The position numbers and the translations under genes were made by a program. Positions 1 to 8,155 of a stretch of DNA of 50,929 bases are shown here, piece after piece. The stretch spans positions 1 to 50,929 of the forward strand of contig CAMUYA010000024.1 in NCBI GenBank assembly GCA_947164865.1, in the 5' to 3' direction. The stretch comes from an uncultured Lachnospiraceae bacterium (GTDB lineage Bacteria; Bacillota; Clostridia; Lachnospirales; Lachnospiraceae). Position 1 is the first letter of the stretch. Every line of letters begins with the position of its first letter. Under the pieces are notes generated by a model. The model saw only the letters and a program-made list of their open reading frames with translations. It was not told where the DNA came from and searched no databases.

Positions 1-60
1 GGTGCGCGAAGCATACATTTGTGCGGATTCGCGTTACTCAGTTAGTAAATTAACCTGCAA
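1..60 (+). repeat. Large foldback repeat, copy A (right end only, cut by window edge)
   Basis: This segment closely matches the right end of copy C (about 25165-25235). It shares GCGAAGCATACATTTGTGCGG, then a GTTAC-type inverted tail and a shared TTAAMCTGCAAG flank. The rest of the copy lies left of the window. In transcript sense it follows the flgE terminator. Confidence 0.75.
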
Positions 61-74
61 GATAAATATAAATG

Positions 75-110
75 CCGAAAAGGAACGGGTGCAATACGCC
101 CGTTCCTTAC
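75..110 (-). terminator. Intrinsic terminator after flgE
   Basis: A 10-bp perfect stem (AAGGAACGGG with CCCGTTCCTT, loop of 9 nt) lies 25 nt past the flgE stop. On the minus strand it is followed by TTTTCGG and further T-rich sequence. It fits the end of the hook operon. Confidence 0.75.
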
Positions 111-133
111 AGGACTATGTCAGGTTACCCGGA

Positions 134-1864
134 TTATCTCTTCAGGTTGGTAAGCTCCTCAAGGAGTGTATCCGATACCGTAATGATACGGCTGTTAGCC
201 TGGAAACCACGCTGTGTGGTGATCATCGTAGTAAATTCGTTGGAAAGGTCTACGTTACTCATCTCCAGAACTCCCGTTGTCATGTATCCGCCGGATGCGG
301 TCACGTCTACGCCGATTCCGTCAAACTCACCGGAGTTCATGGTTGAGGAGTAAAGGTTATCTCCTTCCTTGGAAAGACCTGAGTTGTTTGCAAAAGCTGC
401 GGTAGCGATCTGACCGAGAAGCTTTGTCTGTCCGTTGTCGTAGCTTGCATAGATCATACCGTTCTGCTGGATCGAAACACCGATCATATCACCGATCTTT
501 CTTCCTGCTCCGAGTCCCTTCGCATCACCGCTTGTTGCCGCGATGGTTGAAGTTCCGTTGTTATTAAACATTGATGTGTTGGAAAGATCGATCTCAACAT
601 TATCAAAGTGGCTGATACCGTTGTCATTCTTTTCAAGCTGTGAAAGATTAAGCGTAACCGTCTTGGCACCTTCACTTCCGCTGAGTCCGACAAATGCACC
701 GGATGCGGTATCGTAATCGAGTGTAAATCCGTCGATGGCTCTTCCGTAGGTTGTGAGAACACCTGATGTGGTGTCGTAAGCAACTCCGGCACCTGCCACG
801 ATTCCCTGTCCTGCTTTGAGGAGGGCACCGAGTGTGGTATCGGGAGTCATTTTTCCGTTCGCGTCTGCCACTCCGTCGGTATCAAGGGTTATGTCGAGGA
901 AGCCGTCATCGATCGAGCTTCCGTACAGCTTTGCTATATCTTCAAGTTTTTTGTTTGCGGCTTCTACAACAGCGGGATCGGTGCTTGCAAGATCCGTAGC
1001 CATGGTTGATATATCTATATTCTTGGTTGTGTCGGCAGGATATGTGAGAACATTTCCGCTCCATTCCCATCCGTCAGCAAGAGTGAGTGACCTTGTGTCC
1101 GGAACATTCGCATCTGCGATAAAAGGCTCTGTAGCCTTTGAGAGATCAACTGCATTACCTTCCGCATCAAGAAGCTTGGTAAGCTCTACGGAGTAACTTC
1201 CGGGCTTGTCGGTATCCTTGATGGTAAGCCTTGCGGTGTAAGGATATCCGAGAGCATCATAGAAGTTGAGGTTAATATTCTTTCCCGAATCAGATGTAAC
1301 ATCCGTGTCGTTCTGATCGAGGATTCCCGCTACTGTAGCCTTGCTGGTAGCCTCAGGGGGATAAGTCATGTTTGCTTCACTCATTATACGGAGAGCAGAA
1401 ACGGTATCCTGCTTGATCTCCATAGTCTCGGGGTCAACCTGCCAACCCATTACATTGTAACCGGTGGAAGTCATGGCAAGGTTTCCTGCGCCGTCAACAT
1501 AGAAAGAACCGTCACGGGTAAAGAAATTCGTCATACCGTTACTTACTACGAAGAAGTTCTTACCTGTTATCATTATATCAAAGGGATTTCCGGTAGACTG
1601 AGCCGAACCCTGGCCGTCAATGTTCATCGTGATGGCTCCGGTCTTAACGCCGAGACCTATCTGACGCGCATTGGTACCGCCGGTACCTGTGGTTGCGTTG
1701 GGTCCGCTGGCATTCTGAGTCGTCTGGCTCATAAGATCAGCAAAATTGATGGTGCTGGATTTAAATGCGGTGGTGTTAACGTTGGCGATATTGTTACCAA
1801 TAACATCCATTCTTGTCTGGTGGGTCTTAAGACCTGCTACACCAGAGTAAAGTGATCTCATCAT
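134..1864 (-). CDS. flgE: Flagellar hook protein FlgE
   Basis: FlgE polymerises outside the cell to form the hook that joins rod to filament. The 576-aa product starts MMRSLYSGVAGLKTHQ, the flagellar rod/hook N-terminal signature, and contains NNIANVNTTAFK. It ends with the family C-terminal helix (NEFTTMITTQRGFQANSR, then LLEELTNLKR). The middle is a long Thr/Asp/Gly-rich variable region, as expected for surface-exposed hook domains, which makes it longer than the E. coli protein (about 400 aa). The first ATG sits 9 nt after an AGGAGG site, so it is preferred over the second. It is the last gene of the flagellar operon in the window and is followed by a terminator. Confidence 0.96.
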   Translation of the reverse strand: MMRSLYSGVAGLKTHQTRMDVIGNNIANVNTTAFKSSTINFADLMSQTTQNASGPNATTGTGGTNARQIGLGVKTGAITMNIDGQGSAQSTGNPFDIMITGKNFFVVSNGMTNFFTRDGSFYVDGAGNLAMTSTGYNVMGWQVDPETMEIKQDTVSALRIMSEANMTYPPEATSKATVAGILDQNDTDVTSDSGKNINLNFYDALGYPYTARLTIKDTDKPGSYSVELTKLLDAEGNAVDLSKATEPFIADANVPDTRSLTLADGWEWSGNVLTYPADTTKNIDISTMATDLASTDPAVVEAANKKLEDIAKLYGSSIDDGFLDITLDTDGVADANGKMTPDTTLGALLKAGQGIVAGAGVAYDTTSGVLTTYGRAIDGFTLDYDTASGAFVGLSGSEGAKTVTLNLSQLEKNDNGISHFDNVEIDLSNTSMFNNNGTSTIAATSGDAKGLGAGRKIGDMIGVSIQQNGMIYASYDNGQTKLLGQIATAAFANNSGLSKEGDNLYSSTMNSGEFDGIGVDVTASGGYMTTGVLEMSNVDLSNEFTTMITTQRGFQANSRIITVSDTLLEELTNLKR

Positions 1865-1931
1865 AAGACATTTCCTCCTAAGCTTGTGGAGCTCTGAACG
1901 GCTCCGAAATTTGCTTTGGAGAAGTCATTGT

Positions 1932-1961
1932 TTGGATTTCGTCTCTCTCTCGGAAATCCAA
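1932..1961 (-). other. Stem-loop in the flgE leader
   Basis: The 120-bp gap before flgE contains a 9-bp stem (TTGGATTTC with GAAATCCAA) around a CT/GA-repeat loop. No T-run follows, so it is not a terminator. It could stabilise a processed flgE message or set hook protein level; this is inference. Confidence 0.4.
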
Positions 1962-1984
1962 GACCCCCATCCAGGTCCGGTCTT

Positions 1985-2383
1985 TTACATAATGACTGCT
2001 CCGTTAATGTGTGTAAATACGTTTTCGATCGTTTCGGTGGAATCCATCGCAGTAACTACCGTCTGATTGGGTATGTTTACTATGAATGCCATGTCGTCCA
2101 CAAGAACAAGTGAATCCTTGATTCCTTTCTCAGCGGCTTTTTTGGCTCCGCCCTGCAGCCTGCTCATCTGATCGTCCGTGATCTCGATCCCTCTGTCGTT
2201 TAATCTGAAAGAAGCATGTTTGGAAAATTTAAGTCCGTTCTCCTCGATGTTCTTCTTTGAGAGGATCTGGCCGAATGAAAGCCCGTCGGCATTTGTGGTC
2301 TTCGCGCTGCCTTCCTTGGGAGCGTTTATAACCTGATTTGCAACCTGCTCGATAGAAAGGAACCCGTTTTTCTGAATATCCAT
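1985..2383 (-). CDS. Flagellar operon protein, TIGR02530-like
   Basis: This 132-aa protein matches the small flagellar operon family found between flgD and flgE in Clostridia and Bacilli (TIGR02530), recognised by the core FSKHASFRLNDRGIEI and the later VLVDDMAFIVNIPNQTVVTAMD. The family has no settled biochemical role; a hook assembly accessory function is inferred from its fixed position. No signal peptide or membrane segment is visible. The start ATG follows AAAGGAG at good spacing. It lies 98 nt after flgD and 120 nt before flgE. Confidence 0.82.
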   Translation of the reverse strand: MDIQKNGFLSIEQVANQVINAPKEGSAKTTNADGLSFGQILSKKNIEENGLKFSKHASFRLNDRGIEITDDQMSRLQGGAKKAAEKGIKDSLVLVDDMAFIVNIPNQTVVTAMDSTETIENVFTHINGAVIM

Positions 2384-2481
2384 AGGTTTTCTCCTTTCTT
2401 ATCTGCTTCACTATGTCACATAACATATATCGGCAGAGGGGCAAATAACTTTACCCCTGTTGCCGAATTATTTTATATTTT

Positions 2482-3183
2482 TTAGATCCCTTCCGTTTCC
2501 TCGGATCCGGAAGCTTCCTGCGAAGCATTGTCCTCGGTGAGAGCTGCGGCTCTGAGTCCCGCCAGCTTCTCAACATATTTTTTGTATCTTTCCACCGTTT
2601 CCGCAGCTAAAAAGCTCTTTTCGTAGTCGTTCATCGAATTGTAGCTTTCTGTCAGTTCATCGATGGTTTTGCCGTCTGTAGCGATGGAAATATTGTTCAG
2701 CACGGGCAGTTTATTCAGCTTAATGGTGAAGTCCGAAGCTCCGTTATATGCCGTAAGATAATTCTTGTCTACTACGGTGTCGAGATCGTCAATGGAATAA
2801 AGGTTTTCGTCTATGGAAAGATAAGGCTTTCCTCCTTCATAAACCACATAATCGACCTTGCCCTGTATATAGTCGGTGTTGCCCGTAGAGCCTGTAGTCT
2901 TGACGTATACTTCCTGTCCAACAAGAGAGCTTGCCCTCGAAAGATCCATTGAAGTAGCCATGTTGGAAATAGCCTCAACCTGTGAAAACTGCGCATACTG
3001 CGCTATATATTCAGTGTTGGATGTGGGCTCCATCGGATCCTGATACTTCATCTGTGCAACAAGAAGCTGGAGGAAGGCATCCTTATCCATGTCTTTCCCG
3101 GCTTTTTCGGTGCCCTTCTTAAGCGATGCCTGGGACTGTGTCTCAACTACCTTTCCGTCTTCGATGGGTGCTATAAGTGCCAT
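2482..3183 (-). CDS. flgD: Flagellar hook capping protein FlgD
   Basis: FlgD forms the scaffold cap on which hook subunits assemble. The 233-aa protein carries the FlgD N-terminal signature DKDAFLQLLVAQMKYQDPMEPTSNTEYIAQ (residues about 32-62), followed by a Gln/Met-rich segment typical of the cap. The C-terminal half has the beta-rich region and a charged acidic tail (SQEASGSEETEG). It is somewhat longer than the minimal B. subtilis protein. It lies 17 nt after fliK, in the same operon. Confidence 0.93.
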   Translation of the reverse strand: MALIAPIEDGKVVETQSQASLKKGTEKAGKDMDKDAFLQLLVAQMKYQDPMEPTSNTEYIAQYAQFSQVEAISNMATSMDLSRASSLVGQEVYVKTTGSTGNTDYIQGKVDYVVYEGGKPYLSIDENLYSIDDLDTVVDKNYLTAYNGASDFTIKLNKLPVLNNISIATDGKTIDELTESYNSMNDYEKSFLAAETVERYKKYVEKLAGLRAAALTEDNASQEASGSEETEGI

Positions 3184-3200
3184 AGGATCATTCCTCCTTC

Positions 3201-4829
3201 TTATACCTGAACATCCATTGTTCCGCCGTTTGCGGCCATCATCTCGGCAGCGATCCTGTCATCGCCTTCGAGTTCTTCGATATCTTCCGCTCCGAAATCG
3301 GGTCCGAGCTGAAGCCTTCTCACTCTTTTAGGTGAGTTCTGAGCCTGTTGCTGCTCTGCATCACCCTGCTGCTGAAGGTTCTCTTCGAAGCCGTTTGCTC
3401 CGACGGAAACCTCGATAGATGTAACTTTTATTCCCTGCTCCTCAAAGCGTTCCTGAAGCTGGATCATCTGGTTTTCAAGCACCGCACGCACCTGCTCGTC
3501 CTGGCATGCAAAGCTTGCGGTAAGAGCGCCGTCTCTGTGTATCAGATTGATCTGTATATTGCCGAGGGATGCGGGATGCAACTGCATTTCAAGTGTCTGC
3601 ATATCGGGCTTAACCTGTGAGCGCATATAATCAAGTATCTGATTTGCTATATCCTGGGCTGTAACTGCGGTAGTCTGGGGCGCTGCCTGTATCTCCTGCG
3701 AGATGCCCTGAATATTCTGCTCAAAATTCTGAGCGAACAGATTTCCCTGATGTTCTCCGTGTTCCGGATTATCGCTGTGACGCTGATTCCCTCCTTCGCC
3801 CTCAAATCTTCTCTGACTGCGAAGCATTGCTTCGGCTCCCATTGTGCCGCCTTCGCTTGTAGTCATCTGCTTGAGTTCGGGATCGGACTTTATGCTTTCG
3901 GTTTCAGTCTTTCTTTCCACCGGCTTATCATCGGGCTTTTCTTCGGACTTTATTTCCGCCCCGGGAACAACTTCAACCGCATTCTTATCCACCGGTAAGC
4001 TGTTTACGGCAGTATCTTCGGGTATCGGCTCGGCTGATACCTGCGGCTCGGCTGATACCTGCGGCTCGGCTGATACCTGCGGCTCGCCCTCAACAACAAC
4101 TTCCGCTGTATCCGGAACAGAAAGTGTTTCTTCTGCTTTGGGAAGCGTCTGCATTAATTCTCCCACACTTAAATCCTCAACTCCGCTGTCGGAGGCGAGA
4201 ACTTCCTTAAGTGCATCATTTACATTCTGAAATTGCTCAAAGTTGGTTTCGTTTGTAAGAAGCGAGAGGGAATCCTCTTCGCCCATCGCACGGAGAGCAA
4301 AAGCAGAAAGGTTTTCGGGAATAAGCAGATCTGTTTCGGTAAGATTCATTTCCGTAAGGATCTCTTCGGCTTCTTCAGGAGTGATATTAAGTATCTCACT
4401 CACATTTACCAGAAATGATCCTGCGATCTCATTAAGCTCTTCCGATGCCTGTACGACAAGATTCTCGTCCTTGACGAATCTTTCGCTTAACCCTTCACCC
4501 TTTGTTTTTTCATTTACGGTATCAGTTTCTGTCTGCTGATCGTTGGAAGATGTCTTTCCGGCATCTTTCCTGTCCTCTCCGGCAATTCGGTCCGAGGTAT
4601 CCTTTTTAATTTCAGCAGGGTTTTTCTTTTCGGGTGCTGTATCCGTTTTAACCGTTTTTTCGGTTGTCTGTCCGTCGGGATTGTTTCCTGCATTCAATAC
4701 ATCCATGAAGCTGGGTTCTTTCCCTCCGGGCGATACCGTGTTGGATATCTTTCCTACGATCGCAGCCTGTGACGTGACGCTCAGGCTACCGAAGAGTGCT
4801 CCAACATCGGTAACTGTCATGTTACCCAT
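3201..4829 (-). CDS. fliK: Flagellar hook-length control protein FliK
   Basis: FliK measures hook length and triggers the export switch at FlhB. The 542-aa protein has the usual low-complexity, acidic and Pro-rich N-terminal ruler and a conserved C-terminal Flg_hook domain, seen as LEMQLHPASLGNIQINL followed by VRAVLENQMIQLQERFEEQGI. The ruler contains a tandem PQVSAE repeat encoded by an 18-bp DNA repeat. The start ATG follows GAAAGGAG. A sigma-28-like promoter lies about 65 nt upstream, so fliK probably heads a sub-operon fliK-flgD-TIGR02530-flgE, separated from the MotE-like gene by 650 bp of repeats. Confidence 0.9.
   Translation of the reverse strand: MGNMTVTDVGALFGSLSVTSQAAIVGKISNTVSPGGKEPSFMDVLNAGNNPDGQTTEKTVKTDTAPEKKNPAEIKKDTSDRIAGEDRKDAGKTSSNDQQTETDTVNEKTKGEGLSERFVKDENLVVQASEELNEIAGSFLVNVSEILNITPEEAEEILTEMNLTETDLLIPENLSAFALRAMGEEDSLSLLTNETNFEQFQNVNDALKEVLASDSGVEDLSVGELMQTLPKAEETLSVPDTAEVVVEGEPQVSAEPQVSAEPQVSAEPIPEDTAVNSLPVDKNAVEVVPGAEIKSEEKPDDKPVERKTETESIKSDPELKQMTTSEGGTMGAEAMLRSQRRFEGEGGNQRHSDNPEHGEHQGNLFAQNFEQNIQGISQEIQAAPQTTAVTAQDIANQILDYMRSQVKPDMQTLEMQLHPASLGNIQINLIHRDGALTASFACQDEQVRAVLENQMIQLQERFEEQGIKVTSIEVSVGANGFEENLQQQGDAEQQQAQNSPKRVRRLQLGPDFGAEDIEELEGDDRIAAEMMAANGGTMDVQV
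4027..4086 (-). repeat. 18-bp tandem repeat in fliK
   Basis: Three identical copies of an 18-bp unit (plus-strand GGCTCGGCTGATACCTGC) and a partial fourth encode EPQVSA repeats in the FliK ruler region. The unit is a multiple of three, so copy-number change would alter length without a frameshift. Confidence 0.9.
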
Positions 4830-4890
4830 AAGCGTATACTCCTTTCACGATATTTGATTGTATGACGGCATAATATACCGTTACAGTCTA

Positions 4891-4918
4891 TATATCGGAG
4901 GATGAGCAAAATACTTTA
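4891..4918 (-). promoter_or_regulatory. Sigma-28 (SigD/FliA)-like promoter for fliK
   Basis: On the minus strand TAAA (4915-4918) is followed by 15 nt and then TCCGATAT, one base off the GCCGATAT -10 consensus. It lies about 62-89 nt upstream of the fliK start. The match to the motility sigma factor consensus is close, but no expression data are available. Confidence 0.6.
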
Positions 4919-4953
4919 GGGGGTAGAAACAAATTTATAACTCATTTTTAATA

Positions 4954-5112
4954 AGTCACGCGGATTCGCACATATGTATGCTTCGAGCACCGCCTCTCGT
5001 CTATGGGTCCTCGAAGCAGCGGTACTAACTTCGAACTTCGCTTACGCTTGTTCTCAGTAAGTGCCGGCCTCGGACACATTGCTCTCAGCATAGCATATGC
5101 GTGAACCCGCTG
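4954..5112 (-). repeat. Large foldback repeat, copy B (159 bp, inverted relative to A and C)
   Basis: This is the reverse complement of the copy C skeleton: it carries CTATGCTGAGAGCAATGTG, CGAGGACCCATAG, CGAGAGGCGGTG and GAAGCATACATATGTGCG. Its two ends are inverted repeats of each other. The middle holds a different cassette (5017-5068) from the E3 cassette found in copy C. Confidence 0.75.
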
Positions 5113-5231
5113 AAATCGATTAATCGTTTAATATCTGAATCTACTTTAGTAATGTCATTGAACTATTTTGATTATAATAATCCGTTCAGGCACTGACGAT
5201 GATAGCTTCCGTGAGCGCACCATGTAGCGCC

Positions 5232-5283
5232 GCCGGCACTTGGCGAAAACAAGCGCAAGCGAAGTTTGAGCCTAGTACCGCTG
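5232..5283 (+). repeat. Partial repeat D, copy of the copy B central cassette
   Basis: GCCGGCACTT, then AACAAGCG, AAGCGAAGTT and AGTACCGCTG occur in the same order as in the reverse complement of 5017-5068. The flanks (5120-5231, 5284-5340) show GC-rich inverted repeats such as ACGCGA-G-TCGCGT but no clear gene. Together with B and E1 it fills the 653-bp gap between the MotE-like gene and fliK. Confidence 0.65.
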
Positions 5284-5375
5284 TGTGCGCGATATGAGAC
5301 GCGAGTCGCGTGCGCGGCGGAACTATCTTCGGCAGGGCCGTTACTAAGTACGCGAAGCTGATTGACTATAGGAAT

Positions 5376-5482
5376 CAATTCGCCTCACAGTACGAGGCGA
5401 ATTGCGCAATGGCTTCGCCTTCGACTGCGCGCTAGGGCATCGCGCAGTCGATCAGCTTCGCAAAGTACGCGAAGCTGATTGC
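5376..5482 (-). repeat. E element 1 (structured intergenic repeat)
   Basis: In transcript sense it starts at the stop codon of the MotE-like gene: P1 GCAAT, P2 hairpin ATCAGCTTCGC with loop GTACTTT, P3 hairpin CGACTGCGCG with loop ATGCCCTAG, P1' ATTGC, then P4 hairpin CAATTCGCCTC with loop GTACTGT. All hairpin stems are perfect (10-11 bp). It shares loops, but not stem sequences, with E2-E5. Confidence 0.8.
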
Positions 5483-6358
5483 TTAGGGCTCCATTATCTT
5501 AGTGATTTTAGCGGCAACTTCGGAGTTCATGACACCGAGAATCTTGCCGCGCTCTTCGCTGGTCATGGCATTAAGTATCTTTGCAGCCAGCTTTAATCCT
5601 TCCGCGTCATCCATCGCTTCAAAAATGCCTGCAGCCTGCTTGGGTTTCATCTCGGCATAAGCTTTTGCATAGGCCTGGATTTCTTCATCCGCCTCAAGCT
5701 GGGCCACAACCTGCTTATACAGATACTCTGCGGTAGTGGGATCCATCTCCTCGTAATACTTGCGGTATTCTTCCGCTCCGGGTCCGTTCTCGGCATATAT
5801 GACTTCCTCGTAGAATTCGTTGCGGATCCTCTGGAATTCAACCTGCATCTTTTCAAATTCCGAAAGGCGGGAAACCTCTGCGGTAAGCTCGGTTATCTTC
5901 TCGTCCTTGGCTGTATTTGAAGTCTGAAGTGTTTCAAGCTGCATCTCCAGATTGTATATCTGGTTCACAGCATCCTCAAGACTCGTGTATCCGCCGTAAC
6001 TGTCGGGGTCATCGGTAAGGGATGAAGTTGTCTTGGGCAGTATCTTGTTGATGACCGGAACATCCTTGAGGATCGGAGTCATAACAGAGCTTCCAAAACC
6101 TCCCACGTCCAGCTTGATAACGATCACTACTACAGCCAGCCACAAAAGCACTATAAAAACCGTGGCAAGAAAAGTGACAAATCCGTTTCCTTCTTTGTCT
6201 TCGTCAAGAGCTTCCTCCTGCTTTGCTATCTCCTTGGCACGCTTTTTTGCTTCCGCTTTCTGCTTGGCCTGCTCTTTTTTTAATTCTTTTTTTTCGTTTG
6301 CGAGTTTTTTACGTTCTTCCTCGGCCGCCCTCTCTTCGGGGGTTAACTCTTTAGCCAT
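5483..6358 (-). CDS. MotE-like flagellar membrane protein with MgtE-N/FliG-N-like C-terminus
   Basis: The 291-aa protein has a highly charged Lys/Glu coiled-coil N-terminus (about 1-55), one membrane helix (about 60-82, FVTFLATVFIVLLWLAVVVI), a second coiled coil (about 130-165), and a C-terminal helical-repeat domain containing MKPKQAAGIFEAMD and LGVMNSEVAAKI. That last domain resembles the MgtE N-terminal/FliG-like fold of MotE proteins, which act as periplasmic or extracytoplasmic stator chaperones. Position directly after fliJ matches B. subtilis ylxF and Clostridia relatives. It starts one base after fliJ ends. Its stop codon touches E element 1. Confidence 0.75.
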   Translation of the reverse strand: MAKELTPEERAAEEERKKLANEKKELKKEQAKQKAEAKKRAKEIAKQEEALDEDKEGNGFVTFLATVFIVLLWLAVVVIVIKLDVGGFGSSVMTPILKDVPVINKILPKTTSSLTDDPDSYGGYTSLEDAVNQIYNLEMQLETLQTSNTAKDEKITELTAEVSRLSEFEKMQVEFQRIRNEFYEEVIYAENGPGAEEYRKYYEEMDPTTAEYLYKQVVAQLEADEEIQAYAKAYAEMKPKQAAGIFEAMDDAEGLKLAAKILNAMTSEERGKILGVMNSEVAAKITKIMEP

Positions 6359-6359
6359 C

Positions 6360-6815
6360 TTATGCGTTTTCCTTTATCTTCTGACCATGGGTATAACTGG
6401 TCAGTTCATCCACCATTTTGCTCTCTGCGCGTTTTTCATCTGCCATGAATTCCTCAAACGCCTTTTCGCGCAGCTTATCATAAGTCTTTCTTTCCATCAT
6501 GGCTTCAGCCATTTTGATCCTTGCTCTTTCAAGCACTTCCTCCGCACGCCGGATCGCATCCTTCTGAATCATTATAGCTTCGTCTGTCTGCATTCTGGCC
6601 AGCTGATTATCATCTATATCTCTGAAATTGAGCTCTCCGACAAGAAGAGCTTCCGCTTCCTGTTCGAGATTATGCTTTTTGAGACGGAGAATATCCAGCT
6701 TCTCCTCCTCAGCGGCAAGTGCCGCTGCAGCCGCAGAGAAATCCTGCTTCGCCTGCGTTTCCATTTTCATTTTTAGCTCCAGAATATTCTGAAGACTGAA
6801 ACGAAATCTTGCCAT
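6360..6815 (-). CDS. fliJ: Flagellar export chaperone FliJ
   Basis: This 151-aa protein is predicted to be almost entirely coiled coil (FRFSLQNILELKMKMETQAKQDFSAAAAALAAEEEKL at the N-terminus), the hallmark of FliJ, the stalk of the flagellar export ATPase. The opening MARFRFSLQNIL is typical. It overlaps the last base of fliI, indicating translational coupling, and sits in the canonical fliH-fliI-fliJ order. Confidence 0.88.
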   Translation of the reverse strand: MARFRFSLQNILELKMKMETQAKQDFSAAAAALAAEEEKLDILRLKKHNLEQEAEALLVGELNFRDIDDNQLARMQTDEAIMIQKDAIRRAEEVLERARIKMAEAMMERKTYDKLREKAFEEFMADEKRAESKMVDELTSYTHGQKIKENA

Positions 6816-8137
6816 TATTCTTCAAAGAGCTCCTCTAACATCTTAACACTCTCTTCCAGGGAGAATTTCTCATCGGTAGCCTGACATAAGAATTCATTTA
6901 CCGCTTCTATCTTGGAAATAGAGTAGTCGATATTCGGGTTTGATCCCTGTTTGTAAGCTCCGATATTGATGAGGTCCTCCGCTTCATTATATGTGGCAAG
7001 CACAGTCTTCAGCCTGCTGGCTGCCGCCTTATGATCTTTTGATGCGATTGAACTCATACATCTTGATATGCTTTGAAGAACGTCTATCGCAGGATAATGA
7101 TTCCTGTGTGCGAGCCTTCTGTCAAGCATTATATGTCCGTCAAGGATGCTTCGTGCGGTATCGGTTATCGGTTCGTTAAAATCATCTCCGTCGACAAGTA
7201 CCGTATATAACCCTGTGATGGATCCTTTGTCGCTTCTCCCCGCCCTCTCGAGCAGCTTTGGCATCTCGGAATATACACTGGGCGGATAACCCCTTGTAAC
7301 AGGCGGCTCACCGCTTGCCAGACCGATCTCCCTCTGAGCCATGGAAAATCTTGTAAGCGAATCCATCATAAGTAGTACATCCTTCCCCTGATCCCTGAAA
7401 TATTCCGCAATAGCGGTTGCTGTCATAGCTGCCTTTTTTCTCTCCAGGGCAGGCCTGTCGGATGTGGCCACTACCACCACGCTTCTTTTCATTCCTTCTT
7501 CGCCCAGGTCGCGTTCTATGAATTCACGTACCTCTCTGCCTCGCTCCCCTATAAGTGCGATGACATTTATATCCGCTCTGGTATTTCTGGCAAACATACC
7601 CATCAAAGTCGATTTTCCTACACCTGATCCGGCAAATATCCCTATTCTCTGTCCTTTGCCTATGGTAATAAGCCCGTCGACCGCCTTAACTCCCAGTGGA
7701 AGGATCGTGTCGATTATCTCCCTTGATAAAGGATCCGGCGGAGCCGCATCAACCGGATAGTACTCCCCGACGATCTCAGAGCCGTCCGTAGGCACTCCAA
7801 GCCCGTTTAACGACTTTCCCAGGAGACTGTCCGACACTTCTATGCGGAGCGGATAATTTGTATTTTCAACAATGCTCCCAAGCCCTATTCCATCGGTCTG
7901 ATCATAAGGCATAAGGAGCGTTTTTTTATCTCTGAATCCCACTACTTCCGCAGCTATGGGCTTTAGTGCGTTGCCTTCAGCATCTTCGGGCTTTATCACG
8001 CACAGATCTCCGAGCTTAGCATCCGGTCCCGCAGATTCTATCGTGAGTCCGACAACGTTGACAACCTTTCCCTTTTTGCGATAGTAAGTTGCTTCTTTAA
8101 GTTTTGTATATTTTTTGAGGTTAATGCCGTTTGTCAT
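6815..8137 (-). CDS. fliI: Flagellum-specific export ATPase FliI
   Basis: FliI hydrolyses ATP at the cytoplasmic face of the flagellar type III export gate. The 440-aa length is standard. Walker A GSGVGKST is at about 170-177, with VVVVATSDRP, a Walker B-type LLMMDSLTRF, and the rotary ATPase signature PSVYSEMPKLLERAG. The N-terminus (about 1-100) is the small beta-barrel domain. It lies 18 nt after fliH and overlaps fliJ. Confidence 0.97.
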   Translation of the reverse strand: MTNGINLKKYTKLKEATYYRKKGKVVNVVGLTIESAGPDAKLGDLCVIKPEDAEGNALKPIAAEVVGFRDKKTLLMPYDQTDGIGLGSIVENTNYPLRIEVSDSLLGKSLNGLGVPTDGSEIVGEYYPVDAAPPDPLSREIIDTILPLGVKAVDGLITIGKGQRIGIFAGSGVGKSTLMGMFARNTRADINVIALIGERGREVREFIERDLGEEGMKRSVVVVATSDRPALERKKAAMTATAIAEYFRDQGKDVLLMMDSLTRFSMAQREIGLASGEPPVTRGYPPSVYSEMPKLLERAGRSDKGSITGLYTVLVDGDDFNEPITDTARSILDGHIMLDRRLAHRNHYPAIDVLQSISRCMSSIASKDHKAAASRLKTVLATYNEAEDLINIGAYKQGSNPNIDYSISKIEAVNEFLCQATDEKFSLEESVKMLEELFEE

Positions 8138-8155
8138 TATTAAAACTATCCATCA

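Noticed and set aside
816..1196. Plus-strand open frames opposite flgE, fliK, ispG, sufB and others
   Set aside because: They are antisense shadows of well-identified genes with Ser/Pro/Phe-rich compositions typical of reversed coding DNA.
5172..5378. Open frames inside the intergenic repeats (also 24679-24897 and 42555-42869)
   Set aside because: They lie in foldback repeats or antisense to real genes, lack ribosome sites and have no recognisable protein features.
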